A stretch of 64,000 bases of DNA from Candidatus Iainarchaeum andersonii SCGC AAA011-E11 (GCA_000402355.1 AQRS01000043.1:71458-135457); one strand, 5' to 3'; positions 7,828-15,965 are shown, counted from the stretch's first letter. A program made the numbers and translations. Notes: generated from the letters alone by a model not told the origin.

Positions 7828-9207
7828 ATGAAGGACTGGAAAAGCATTGACGCGTTTTTCTCGCCGAAAAGCGTCGCGGTGATAGGCGCTTCGGAGCAGA
7901 AGGGAAGCGTCGGCTCGGCAATATTCGGAAACGTGGCAAAAATCTACGGCACAAAAGCATTCCCTGTCAACCCGAAGCACGCGAAAATACAGGGGAAAAA
8001 AACCTACGCCTCCGTAAAGGACATTCCTTTTCCGGTTGACCTTGCAGTGATAGCGGTGCCGTCACAATTCGTTCCAAGCGCGCTTGAGGAGTGCATGGAA
8101 AAAAAATGCGGCGCCGCAATAATAGTGAGCGCGGGCTTCTCCGAAGTCGGGGAAAAAAAGCTCACCGCACAGATTTCTGAACTCATAAAGAAGCACCCGC
8201 ACACAAGGGTAATGGGGCCAAACTGCGTGGGCGTAATGAACAACCACTCGGGCCTTGACACGACATTCTTTTCAAGCGAAAGGATGCAGAAGCCAAAAAA
8301 AGGGAACCTTTCATTCATCTCGCAGTCCGGAGCGCTTGGCTCAATGATACTTGACTGGGTCGCAACACAGGACTTCGGGATAAGCAAGTTCGCCTCATAC
8401 GGAAACGCAATGGACGTTGATGAAGCCGATTTATTGGAATATTTCGGGCGCGACAAAAAAACCAAAGTCATTACAATGTACCTCGAGGGCGCGCGCGACG
8501 GCAGGAAATTCTACGAAACCGCAAAAAAGGTCTCCAGGCAAAAGCCCATAATAGTGCTCAAGGGCGGGCGCAGCGAGGAAACAAGCAAGGCAACGGCCTC
8601 GCACACCGGTTCTCTTGCAGGCTCTTCGAAAGTTTATGATGCCGTGTTCAAGCAGGCGGGAATAATACAGGTGAACGACCTCATCGAGCTTTTCAACGTC
8701 GCAAAACTGCTTGAAAAAGAGCCGCTGCCAAAGGGGAATCGCGTGCAGATAATAACCAACGGAGGCGGCTTTGGAATCGTGACAGCGGACCAGGTGATTG
8801 CAAACGGATTGAGGCTCGCGAAACTATCGCAAAAAACGGTTTCAGAGCTCGGGCACAAAATGCCCATGGCCACAATATCAAACCCCATGGACCTCATTGG
8901 CGACGCGGATGTCGCGCGATTCAAGGAGGCACTCAAGGCAACCATAAGCGACAAAAATGCGGACATCATAATGGTGCTTGTCCTGTTTAACCTTCCGGCA
9001 ATCGAGGCGCAGAAGCTGAGCATACTCAAGGGCGCGAGGAAAAAGCTCGCAAAGCCGATAATAGTGATTTCAATCGGCAGCGACTACACTGAAAAATACA
9101 TGGGAAAAATAGAGAAAGCCGGATTCACAACCTTTACTTACCCGAGCATTGCGGCGCGCTCAATGAAGGAAATGGCTTCATACGCCGAATTCCTCAGGAA
9201 AGCTTAG
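7828..9207 (+). CDS. acdA: ADP-forming acetyl/acyl-CoA synthetase, alpha subunit
   Basis: 459 residues, matching the alpha subunit of archaeal NDP-forming acetyl-CoA synthetase (acyl-CoA + ADP + Pi to acid + CoA + ATP), a substrate-level phosphorylation step. The N-terminal CoA-binding Rossmann domain begins PKSVAVIGAS. The second domain contains ASHTGSLAG with the phospho-accepting histidine (about residue 257). The C-terminal succinyl-CoA-ligase-like domain is complete. No ATP-grasp beta subunit is adjacent. A TATA-like TTTTTAAG lies about 25 nt before ATG 7828; the longer open frame upstream overlaps the cysteine-rich gene and was rejected. Confidence 0.93.
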   Translation: MKDWKSIDAFFSPKSVAVIGASEQKGSVGSAIFGNVAKIYGTKAFPVNPKHAKIQGKKTYASVKDIPFPVDLAVIAVPSQFVPSALEECMEKKCGAAIIVSAGFSEVGEKKLTAQISELIKKHPHTRVMGPNCVGVMNNHSGLDTTFFSSERMQKPKKGNLSFISQSGALGSMILDWVATQDFGISKFASYGNAMDVDEADLLEYFGRDKKTKVITMYLEGARDGRKFYETAKKVSRQKPIIVLKGGRSEETSKATASHTGSLAGSSKVYDAVFKQAGIIQVNDLIELFNVAKLLEKEPLPKGNRVQIITNGGGFGIVTADQVIANGLRLAKLSQKTVSELGHKMPMATISNPMDLIGDADVARFKEALKATISDKNADIIMVLVLFNLPAIEAQKLSILKGARKKLAKPIIVISIGSDYTEKYMGKIEKAGFTTFTYPSIAARSMKEMASYAEFLRKA

Positions 9208-10427
9208 CTGTGTGAAACCTTTTCAAGCGCCTTCTCAAGCTCATCTTCCGCAAGCAGGTCAAAAATCGCCTTCAGGTCAAAGGCGCCCCCGAAATCCGTT
9301 TCCTTGAGGTTTTTCTCCAGAATGTCGAAACCCATTGCCACAATGGAAAGCCTCGACTTCTGGAGCTCGCGCAGCTCTGAAATTTTTTTCCTGAATGAAT
9401 CCGCCAAAAAATTCTTGGAAACCGAAAGGAACGCCCTTCCGGAATATGCCTCCGTTATTTCCTTGAGGTCAATATCCGCGGAAGAAAGGCCCTTCTTCAA
9501 TGTTCCCTTCAAATTAATCCTTATCAGCGGCTTCATTTCCTGCTTTTCCCTCAGGTCAGATTCAATTGCGCTCCTGCATTCCCCCAAAATATTCTCCTGC
9601 GAAGCCGAATCCAGCAGAACCTTGTGGTAAAACATTTTTCTCTGCCTAGGAAAAGGCGTGAAGGAAAGTTCCTTTGAAGCGGAATCAAAAAAGAAAACGC
9701 CCTTAGGGGTCTTGCACTCAAGCTTCTTTATTGAAGTGGCTATTGTGGAACCCGCAAGCAAAAAAGTGGTTTCCCGGAGCTTCTGCTCGTTAGCCCAGTG
9801 CAAATGGCCATTCACAATGAGGTCAAATCCCTCGGGCAAATCATCAAGGGAAAGGGTTGCGACCATTTCATCATCGATAACAATGAACTCCTTGAAGGTC
9901 TGGTGCAAAAGAAGCAAATTGCACGCGCCCTTTTCCGGAACCGGATTCCATTGGTGAAGCACATCAAGCGCCCTTTTCTCCGGCACGGCGCCCAAACCGA
10001 AAACACAAACCCGCTCATTGCCCTTCTCAGCAATTATTTTTCCAGCATGAAGGTAAACAATCATCCCTGAAAGGTTCAACACATCCAACGCGGTTTTTGT
10101 TTCCTTGCCCCTGAATTCATGGTTCCCGTGAATAGTAATCAAAGGCAAACCGGAAATCTGCAGGGCTTTTTTTTCACTGTTCTTTTCCAGCACAAAAGAG
10201 GCGGCGGAAGAGCCGCTTTTCGCGAGCGAAAAGGATTCAATGGCGCGGTAAAGGACATTATGCGAAGGCACGGGAGCGTCGAAAATGTCGCCGCACAAAA
10301 CGCAAAAATCCGCTTCCCCCTGCAAAGCAATTTTGATTGCCTGCCCTAGATTCTCGAACGACTCGGAATAGCGCTCGCCCTTCTCGTCAAAACCAAGGTG
10401 AGTGTCCGAAAAAACCGCTATCTTCAT
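9204..10427 (-). CDS. mre11: Mre11-like DNA repair exonuclease
   Basis: 407 residues. It has the calcineurin-like phosphoesterase core of Mre11: SDTHLG (7-12), GDIFD (46-50), GNHE (101-104), a LLLHQ motif near 170 and NGHLH near 210. These residues bind the two metal ions used for DNA end processing. The C-terminal 130 residues, rich in charged helices, would form the capping/Rad50-binding region. Its ATG overlaps the stop of the upstream HAD gene by 4 nt (ATGA). No rad50 gene is in the window. The last bases overlap the convergent acdA by 4 nt. Confidence 0.9.
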   Translation of the reverse strand: MKIAVFSDTHLGFDEKGERYSESFENLGQAIKIALQGEADFCVLCGDIFDAPVPSHNVLYRAIESFSLAKSGSSAASFVLEKNSEKKALQISGLPLITIHGNHEFRGKETKTALDVLNLSGMIVYLHAGKIIAEKGNERVCVFGLGAVPEKRALDVLHQWNPVPEKGACNLLLLHQTFKEFIVIDDEMVATLSLDDLPEGFDLIVNGHLHWANEQKLRETTFLLAGSTIATSIKKLECKTPKGVFFFDSASKELSFTPFPRQRKMFYHKVLLDSASQENILGECRSAIESDLREKQEMKPLIRINLKGTLKKGLSSADIDLKEITEAYSGRAFLSVSKNFLADSFRKKISELRELQKSRLSIVAMGFDILEKNLKETDFGGAFDLKAIFDLLAEDELEKALEKVSHS

Positions 10428-11077
10428 GCGAAAAGGGCCTCCATTCGCCTGAGATTGAGTTCCTTAAAGCTTTTAACAACTAAGTCCGCTTCAGAAAAAT
10501 CGTGCATTGAAGTGAAAACGCCGGGCAAAGCAATTGCCTTTAATCCGGCGCGCTTTGCGGCAGAAACCCCGATCATCGTGTCCTCAACCGCAACGCAGTT
10601 TTCCGCGTTTTTTCCGAGAAGCTTCACGGCACGGATGTAAACATCAGGAGAGGGCTTGTACTTGCCCACATCTTCTACAGTCACAATCACGTTGAAAAAA
10701 TTCTTGAGCCCGAACTTTTCAAGCACGAAATCCACGTTGTTCCTCACATTGGTTGTTGCAATGGCGCACGGCAGCTTTGCGGACTCTATTTCGCGAAGGA
10801 GCCTTTTCATTCCGCCGTCCGGCTCCATCTTCAGGCGCATTTCCTCGCGCGCAGGCACGGAAACTGATTCCACAAACTCCGCAAGATCTATTGCGAGGGA
10901 ATATTTCTCGTTTATGTAAGCGAGCTTCTCGCTGAATGATTTCCCCACAAGCTCGGAAACCTCCTCATCCGTAATGCCTGCATGAATCCTTTTCAGGTAC
11001 GCGCGCATGTGCCTGAAGTAATATTCGGGGGTGTTCGCAATCACGCCGTCAAAATCGAAAACAACCGCCTCAATCAT
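10424..11077 (-). CDS. HAD-superfamily hydrolase (beta-phosphoglucomutase-like), first of two
   Basis: 217 residues. HAD motifs are FDFDGVIANT near the N terminus (nucleophile and acid/base Asp), IATTN (motif II), the lysine in GKYKPSPD and the acidic VAVEDTMIGV (motif IV). The cap is helical, as in the beta-PGM/phosphatase group; the substrate cannot be read from sequence. The start at 11077 overlaps the upstream HAD stop (ATGA). A longer frame upstream lies inside the neighbouring gene and is rejected. It is a diverged paralogue of its neighbour. Confidence 0.88.
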   Translation of the reverse strand: MIEAVVFDFDGVIANTPEYYFRHMRAYLKRIHAGITDEEVSELVGKSFSEKLAYINEKYSLAIDLAEFVESVSVPAREEMRLKMEPDGGMKRLLREIESAKLPCAIATTNVRNNVDFVLEKFGLKNFFNVIVTVEDVGKYKPSPDVYIRAVKLLGKNAENCVAVEDTMIGVSAAKRAGLKAIALPGVFTSMHDFSEADLVVKSFKELNLRRMEALFA

Positions 11078-11712
11078 TTGAACAAAGCCTCCAGCCCTGC
11101 AATGCTTAATTCCGCGAGCGAATCCACAATCAAATCCGCGCCAAGCAAAAAATTCCTGTCGTAAGTTGTTGTAACCGCAACGCATTTTGCGCCCGCGTCC
11201 TTTGCAGCCTTGATGCCGAGGATTGCGTCCTCTATAACGAGGCATTCTTTTATCGGGACTCCGAGCAAACGCGCCGCCTTGATGTAGCCCCCCGGATGCG
11301 GCTTTCCTTTTGAAACCTCATCAGCACCGAGAACAACCTGAAAAGAACCCCTTCCCCCTATTCCGTTGAGCACGTACTCAACAAACTCTTTCCTCGAATT
11401 GGAGACAACAGCCAAAGGATACTTCCCCTTCACCTTGAACAAAAACTCCAAAAAGCCCGGAAAAGGCTTTATGCCGATGCTTTGCTCCTTGAGGAAAGCG
11501 TAACGCTTCGCAACCAATGCCTCCCTTTTCTCCTCGCTCATTCCTGAAAAGCTTATTTTGAATGCATCGCTGGTGCGCATCACATCAAGCGCGGCAAGCT
11601 CCTTTTCGGAAAGAGTTTTGCCCACCTCGGAAAACACCTTTGCGGTTGCCTCGTGGTGCAAATGCATCGTATCCACAATGACGCCGTCAAAGTCGAACAA
11701 AATGGCCTTCAT
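11074..11712 (-). CDS. HAD-superfamily hydrolase (beta-phosphoglucomutase-like), second of two
   Basis: 212 residues, first gene of the HAD-HAD-mre11 operon. Motifs are LFDFDGVIVDTMH, VVSNSR (motif II), the lysine in KGKPHPGGY and LVIEDAILGIKAAKDAG (motif IV). The fold, spacing and C-terminal GADLIVDS..EL block match the downstream HAD gene, so the pair probably arose by duplication. ATG 11712 is preferred because HAD proteins begin just before the first motif; an ATG 42 nt upstream would add residues of no known match. Confidence 0.86.
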   Translation of the reverse strand: MKAILFDFDGVIVDTMHLHHEATAKVFSEVGKTLSEKELAALDVMRTSDAFKISFSGMSEEKREALVAKRYAFLKEQSIGIKPFPGFLEFLFKVKGKYPLAVVSNSRKEFVEYVLNGIGGRGSFQVVLGADEVSKGKPHPGGYIKAARLLGVPIKECLVIEDAILGIKAAKDAGAKCVAVTTTYDRNFLLGADLIVDSLAELSIAGLEALFK

Positions 11713-11813
11713 ACCATAATTTGGCGGCATAAGCGTTAAATTGCTATTCCGCAATAAGTTAGGTTTTTAACCCCGAATAAGCAATTTTCTGTAAAAGGAT
11801 GGGGCAATTTGCA

Positions 11814-11965
11814 CTTTTCTTTTTGGTCAAGCTTTGGCTTTTCCAAAAAACTAAGGGTTGCCCTTTTCTTTTTTCGTCACATTGCAAGCAGGGCTTGCGA
11901 TGCCTCGCAAAAGCAAGGGGCTTTTGCAAGGACGTTTTTTCTTTTCTGCAGGAAAAGAAAAAAGG
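11814..11965. repeat. Pyrimidine/purine palindromic element, copy 1 (before tRNA-Cys)
   Basis: Three blocks recur near 59.85-60.09 kb. They are CTTTTCTTTTTGGTCAAGC (11814-11832), GCCCTTTTCTTTTTT (11860-11874), and a 31-nt near-perfect palindrome at 11935-11965 (six T, then CTTTTCTGCAGGAAAAG, then an A run and GG). The palindrome ends two bases before tRNA-Cys. It could be a strong hairpin or a mobile-element remnant. Confidence 0.6.
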
Positions 11966-11967
11966 TT

Positions 11968-12038
11968 GCTGGGGTGTCAGAACGGTTATGTACCCGCCTG
12001 CAGAGCGGGCTAAGGGGGTTCAACTCCCTCCCCCAGCT
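11968..12038 (+). tRNA. tRNA-Cys (anticodon GCA)
   Basis: A cloverleaf can be drawn by hand. Acceptor GCTGGGG pairs with CCCCAGC; anticodon stem CCCGC/GCGGG encloses loop CTGCAGA with anticodon GCA; T stem GGGGG/CCCTC encloses TTCAACT. The discriminator is T73, as is universal for cysteine tRNAs. The D stem is weak (C11-G24 and A12-T23 pair; 10-25 is a T-T mismatch). CCA is not encoded. I see no intron. The following A/T-rich accessory genes suggest the 3' end served as an integration site. Confidence 0.9.
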
Positions 12039-12039
12039 T
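12028..12039 (+). repeat. Candidate attachment site, left copy (3' end of tRNA-Cys)
   Basis: CTCCCCCAGCTT, covering the T stem and acceptor 3' strand of tRNA-Cys, occurs again in direct orientation at 13107-13118. The segment between contains only the antitoxin/GNAT pair. tRNA 3' ends are classic integrase targets. No integrase gene is visible. Confidence 0.5.
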
Positions 12040-12154
12040 TCCCCCTAAACGGTTACGAAAATCCTAGAAATAATCGCATCAAGCCAAAAATAACCATCAA
12101 ATAAAGTATACATAACAAATAGCTGTTCGAGAAATTAGTTTCTTAACTGCAAAA

Positions 12155-12166
12155 GGTTTTATACCC
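12155..12166 (+). promoter_or_regulatory. TATA-type promoter of the antitoxin/GNAT module
   Basis: AGGTTTTATACC forms a good archaeal TATA box about 50 nt before ATG 12211. A GATAGGT stretch at 12194-12200 may serve as Shine-Dalgarno sequence. Both genes of the module would be read from it. Confidence 0.5.
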
Positions 12167-12210
12167 GCCCTTACAATTATCTGTTAGCAGACGGATAGGT
12201 AGTGATTGAG

Positions 12211-12360
12211 ATGGCTAAACCGATTGAACCGACACCAGTTTTAGAAGGCAAGGACGCAAAAGCGTTTTGGGATAGCTTGCAGAATGCCAAGTTTGATGAA
12301 AAAAAAGCTGTTGAGCTGGATAAGAGCAGGGTAATTTACAAACTATTTTCTCAAAAATAA
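12211..12360 (+). CDS. Small putative antitoxin (IEPTPxLxGKDA type)
   Basis: A 49-residue protein beginning MAKPIEPTPVLEGKDAKAF. Short proteins with this opening (IxPTPxLxGxDAxxF) are, from my memory of archaeal and bacterial genomes, often found just before GNAT or other toxin-like genes. The start has an in-register upstream purine stretch, and the stop lies 3 nt before the GNAT frame. That spacing is typical of a two-gene toxin-antitoxin operon. The antitoxin role is inferred from context, size and this motif only. Confidence 0.72.
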   Translation: MAKPIEPTPVLEGKDAKAFWDSLQNAKFDEKKAVELDKSRVIYKLFSQK

Positions 12361-12363
12361 ACA

Positions 12364-13002
12364 GTGGTTACAGTGGACACAAATACAAATAACGAAGACC
12401 ACTTGACCAATCTTATCAAAGAAATCGATTGGCTGGAAATCCAGAAACTCGATGACAGCCATGACACATCCAAATTCTGCTGCGGTGAAACAAAAAACCA
12501 CGAAGACCTTGATGCGTTCATCAAAGAAGATGCGTTAACCCAGCAAAAACAGAACATCAATGTGACCTATGTTGCGGTTGCCAAAGACACAAGCGAAGTA
12601 ATCGGATTCGTAACCATACTAAATGACAGGCTAAGGGTATCAAATGCCGAGAAAGAAGACATGAAAATTACCGCAAAATACAGTGACTTTCCAGCAACAA
12701 AAATCGGAAGGCTGGCAGTCAACAAAAAACATGTAAACAAGAAAGTAGCAACCAATATGCTCAGATTTGTAATGGGGTTGGCACTTGAAAGCGCCGACAA
12801 AATAGGCTGCAGATTCCTCATAGTGGACTCGTACCCGGAATCTTCAGATTTTTATATACAAAAAGGATATCTAAAAAATCAGGTGCAAGACCAGACAAGG
12901 ACCAAATTCATAAAACAAAAACCTGACGGAAGCAAAGATATTATTGATAAAACACAAAGAGAAACAATCAGCCTCAGATACGACCTCCTGAATCTGAAGT
13001 GA
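12364..13002 (+). CDS. GNAT-family N-acetyltransferase, probable TA-type toxin
   Basis: 212 residues. The architecture follows TacT/AtaT-type GNAT toxins, which acetylate aminoacyl-tRNA. It shows L-x-x-SHDxSKFxCG (about residues 28-43) opening the fold, then VTYVAVAKDTSEVIGFVTI, IGRLAVNKKH, and RFLIVDSYPESSDFYIQKGY near the C terminus. The acetyl-CoA loop normally Q/RxxGxG/A reads VNKKVA here, so the glycines are degenerate and activity is uncertain. The start may be GTG 12364 or GTG 12373. The gene is visibly more A/T-rich than the core genes, which suggests transfer. Confidence 0.82.
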   Translation: MVTVDTNTNNEDHLTNLIKEIDWLEIQKLDDSHDTSKFCCGETKNHEDLDAFIKEDALTQQKQNINVTYVAVAKDTSEVIGFVTILNDRLRVSNAEKEDMKITAKYSDFPATKIGRLAVNKKHVNKKVATNMLRFVMGLALESADKIGCRFLIVDSYPESSDFYIQKGYLKNQVQDQTRTKFIKQKPDGSKDIIDKTQRETISLRYDLLNLK

Positions 13003-13106
13003 TTATCCGAAAAATTACGCGATAGAAATATTAAGAAGTTAGCGCATTATAATTACGAAAAACAAACCAGCGACTTTTGAGAGACCCGTCATTTGCGATA
13101 CAGGTT

Positions 13107-13118
13107 CTCCCCCAGCTT
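13107..13118 (+). repeat. Candidate attachment site, right copy
   Basis: A 12-nt direct copy of the tRNA-Cys 3' end (CTCCCCCAGCTT), preceded by GGTT as in the tRNA T arm. It lies 105 nt after the GNAT stop and upstream of the ABC-F gene, marking a possible right border of a roughly 1.08-kb inserted segment. Confidence 0.45.
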
Positions 13119-13207
13119 ACCAACACTTTTGATGTTGCACCTGACTCTTGCAAAATCGAACAAAACTTATTAATGGATTTTAAAGGTTCGCACAATGATA
13201 TTTGTAT

Positions 13208-14788
13208 ATGTCCCTTACAATCAAAAACCTCTCAATATCCATCGGCAAAATGGAAATACTGCTTGATGAGAGCGTGGGAATTGCAGATGGCTCAAAAGTT
13301 GGGTTAATTGGCAGAAACGGAGTTGGAAAAACAACATTTCTCAAGGCAATTCTAGGCCAAGTGGACTATACGGGAAGCATTGAATTCACCGGCAAAGCCG
13401 CTTATTTTTCCCAGCATGTTGATTTAGACCCAAACAAAACAGTTCGGGAAACAATAGGGGAGAGCGCCACTATACACCATCAAAACCCTTTTCAGGAAAA
13501 ATTGGAAGAGATTGAAAAACAAATTTCAGACCCTGCCATTAGCCAGAACAATGCCAGCCAATTAGAGAAATTAACGCAGCGCTACTCAGAACTTCTCGCA
13601 AAAATGGCACACCATCAAACACTGGCCCCTGCAAACAAAATCAAATCTGTTTTGAAAACACTGGAAGTCCGGGAAGCCTGGCTTGACCAAACAGTCGGGT
13701 CCCTTTCAACCGGACAGCGGGCAATTATTGCACTTGCACAGATTTTATCCTCTGAGGCAAACTTTTTGCTCCTCGACGAGCCGACAAACCACCTGGATTT
13801 CAAACGCCTGGGCATTCTGGAAAAATACCTGCAAACATTCAGGGGAACAGTGCTCATGGTTACGCATGACAGGCATTTTTTGGACCAGGTGTGCGACACT
13901 ATTTTAAAAATAGAAAAAGGAAAATGGATCAAGTATAAAGGAAACTATTCGGATTATGTGAAAACGCGCGAAGCAGCCTTTGAAGCCCAGACAACGGCCT
14001 ACAATCTTGAAAACAAATACCTCGCAATTGAAAAAGACAAGATTGCAAGAATCGGCAAAAGCCCGCAGAAAGTAACGCAGGGAAAATACCGGGAAAGGCT
14101 TTTGGAGAAACGTGAAATCGTGGAAAAACCCGATATGGACAAATCACAATTCAAAACGCATTTTGATGCCTCACCCATTTCATCCGCAGTAGTTTTAGAA
14201 CTTGCAGACCTGTGCGTCGGATATGACAAGCCGCTTATTTCAAACATAAATTTTAAAGTCGGCACAAACCAACGAATCATTTTAATAGGCGAAAACGGGC
14301 TTGGCAAAAGTACGCTATTCAAAACCATTGAAGGGCGCATCAAGGCAATTTCAGGAGAAGTAATTTTGGACCACCAGGCAAAACTAGGATATGTGGACCA
14401 GGAACTAAAGGACCTGACAAGCGAGGCTACATTGTATGATGAAATACATTCCATGCTCAAGGATATGGCCAAAACGCGCCAAAACTTATCCATGATGGGA
14501 TTTATTGCCGACAAAGAAGTATTCAAACCAATTTCACAACTATCAATGGGCGAGAAATCGCGGCTCAATCTGCTAAAAATCCTAATTGAAAAACCCAATT
14601 TGCTCCTGCTGGATGAGCCCACCAACCATCTTGATATTGATGCCAGAGAAATTATTGAAAAAGCATTCCTCAACTATGACGGCGCCATTCTGGCAGTGTC
14701 TCATGACCGATATTTTATTGAAAAAATTGCACAGCGGATCTTTAAAGTGAGCAATGGAGCCATAAAAGAAATTCCTGTGAAGCACTAA
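13208..14788 (+). CDS. ABC-F family ATPase (tandem ABC domains, no membrane part)
   Basis: 526 residues with two ATP-binding cassettes. Walker A is GRNGVGKTT and GENGLGKST, signatures are LSTGQ and LSMGE, and Walker B LLLDEPTNHLD appears twice with HDR switch histidines. A charged helical linker (about residues 240-320) joins the domains, as in ABC-F proteins, which act on ribosomes in translation rescue or antibiotic protection. ABC-F genes are typical of bacteria. The A/T-rich composition and position beside the tRNA-Cys accessory segment suggest acquisition. ATG 13208 is preferred to TTG 13202. The gene converges on the dehydrogenase gene. Confidence 0.93.
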   Translation: MSLTIKNLSISIGKMEILLDESVGIADGSKVGLIGRNGVGKTTFLKAILGQVDYTGSIEFTGKAAYFSQHVDLDPNKTVRETIGESATIHHQNPFQEKLEEIEKQISDPAISQNNASQLEKLTQRYSELLAKMAHHQTLAPANKIKSVLKTLEVREAWLDQTVGSLSTGQRAIIALAQILSSEANFLLLDEPTNHLDFKRLGILEKYLQTFRGTVLMVTHDRHFLDQVCDTILKIEKGKWIKYKGNYSDYVKTREAAFEAQTTAYNLENKYLAIEKDKIARIGKSPQKVTQGKYRERLLEKREIVEKPDMDKSQFKTHFDASPISSAVVLELADLCVGYDKPLISNINFKVGTNQRIILIGENGLGKSTLFKTIEGRIKAISGEVILDHQAKLGYVDQELKDLTSEATLYDEIHSMLKDMAKTRQNLSMMGFIADKEVFKPISQLSMGEKSRLNLLKILIEKPNLLLLDEPTNHLDIDAREIIEKAFLNYDGAILAVSHDRYFIEKIAQRIFKVSNGAIKEIPVKH

Positions 14789-14806
14789 TCAATGCATGAA
14801 TTCGCA

Positions 14807-15808
14807 TTAAGTTACTGCATTGATTTTCTTTCCTTTCGAGAACGCCTCGATGTTCTGTATTGTGGTTTCAAGGATTCTCTGGAGCGCCTCCCTGCTGTTG
14901 AACGCATTGTGCGGAGTGATGAGAACATTAGGCTCCTTCAAAAGCAAATGATTGCGCAGAACCGCGCGGAGATCACATTCCTTCGCAAACTTCTCATGCA
15001 GAACCTGCTTCTCCTCGCGGATAAAACATTCGCCCTCAAGAACATCAAGGCCCGCGCCGCCTATTATTCCTTTTGAAAGCCCTTTCAAAATGGCTTCAGT
15101 TTCAATGACCTCGCCACGCGAAGTGTTGATTACGACACAGCCCTTTTTCAGCTTCGAAATATTTTCCATGTTCAGCATGTGCTTGGTTTCAGGGGTAAGA
15201 GGAACATGGAACGAAAGCACATCGGCCTTTGAAAGCAATTCACCAAAAGAAGCGTAAGTGAAACCGAGCTCCTTCGCCTTAGCCTTTTCAGGATGCACCT
15301 CGGTAACGAGAACATTCATTTCAAAGCCCTTTGCGATCCTCACGACATGCTCTCCGATGTGCCCACACCCGACAACACCGATTGTTTTTCCTTTCAGGTC
15401 GAACCCTTCGAGGCCCTTTGCGGAAAAATCCGCCTTTTGCGTGCGCTCATAAGAGAGATGTATTTTGCGCGAAATCGCGAGAAGAAGCGCGAACGTGTGC
15501 TCGGCAACCGTATTCTCGCCGTAAGTCGGAACATTACAAACTGTTATTCCGCGCTTTTTGCATTCCGCAACATCAATGTGGTTGAAGCCCGTGGACATTG
15601 TTGCGACAAGCTTGAGCTTTGGCAGCGCATCCAGAACATTTTTGTTGACTTGCGAATAAATGAAAACCGCGATTGCCTCGGAATCCGGAATTTTTTTTGC
15701 GCGGCCCGGAGTGAGCTCCCGGGAAAAGAACTCGAGCGAGTGCCTTGAAAGCCTCTCGCCCAGGAATTTCTCTTCCCATTTTTCGAGCTCGAAGAAACTT
15801 ACTTTCAT
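14807..15808 (-). CDS. D-isomer-specific 2-hydroxyacid dehydrogenase (D-lactate dehydrogenase-like)
   Basis: 333 residues. The NAD-binding Rossmann motif is GVVGCGHIGEHV (about 145-156). Catalytic residues are recognisable: Arg in NTSRGEV, Glu in the segment GLDVLEGE and His in TPHNAF. The long C-terminal insertion before the histidine and the overall length resemble D-lactate dehydrogenases, which interconvert D-lactate and pyruvate; other 2-ketoacids are possible. A 47-residue basic protein gene precedes it by 13 nt on the same strand. Confidence 0.92.
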   Translation of the reverse strand: MKVSFFELEKWEEKFLGERLSRHSLEFFSRELTPGRAKKIPDSEAIAVFIYSQVNKNVLDALPKLKLVATMSTGFNHIDVAECKKRGITVCNVPTYGENTVAEHTFALLLAISRKIHLSYERTQKADFSAKGLEGFDLKGKTIGVVGCGHIGEHVVRIAKGFEMNVLVTEVHPEKAKAKELGFTYASFGELLSKADVLSFHVPLTPETKHMLNMENISKLKKGCVVINTSRGEVIETEAILKGLSKGIIGGAGLDVLEGECFIREEKQVLHEKFAKECDLRAVLRNHLLLKEPNVLITPHNAFNSREALQRILETTIQNIEAFSKGKKINAVT

Positions 15809-15821
15809 GCTCCACCATTGC

Positions 15822-15965
15822 TCATTTTCTTTTTTTCTTTTTCGACTTTTTCCCGGGGGCCTTCCTTGCCTTGGCCTCTATTTTCTTTACTTCCTTTGCC
15901 TTTCTCTCGAGCCTTATTCCAAGCCTCTCGAGGGTTTTTCCTATTACTTTCAAATCTATGCCCAT
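15822..15965 (-). CDS. Small Lys/Arg-rich protein, 47 residues
   Basis: MGIDLKVIGKTLERLGIRLERKAKE opens with an amphipathic helix (the sequence continues), and the protein ends in a poly-basic tail with PGKKSKKKKRK. ATG 15965 is supported by a GAGGTG Shine-Dalgarno sequence 9 nt upstream; an upstream GTG would fall inside that SD. It is transcribed ahead of the dehydrogenase gene, 13 nt apart. The size and charge suggest a nucleic-acid- or ribosome-associated protein, but no family is recognised. Confidence 0.7.
   Translation of the reverse strand: MGIDLKVIGKTLERLGIRLERKAKEVKKIEAKARKAPGKKSKKKKRK

Noticed and set aside
11799..12104. Plus-strand open frame across tRNA-Cys
   Set aside because: It reads through palindromic repeats and a tRNA gene and has no protein-like composition.
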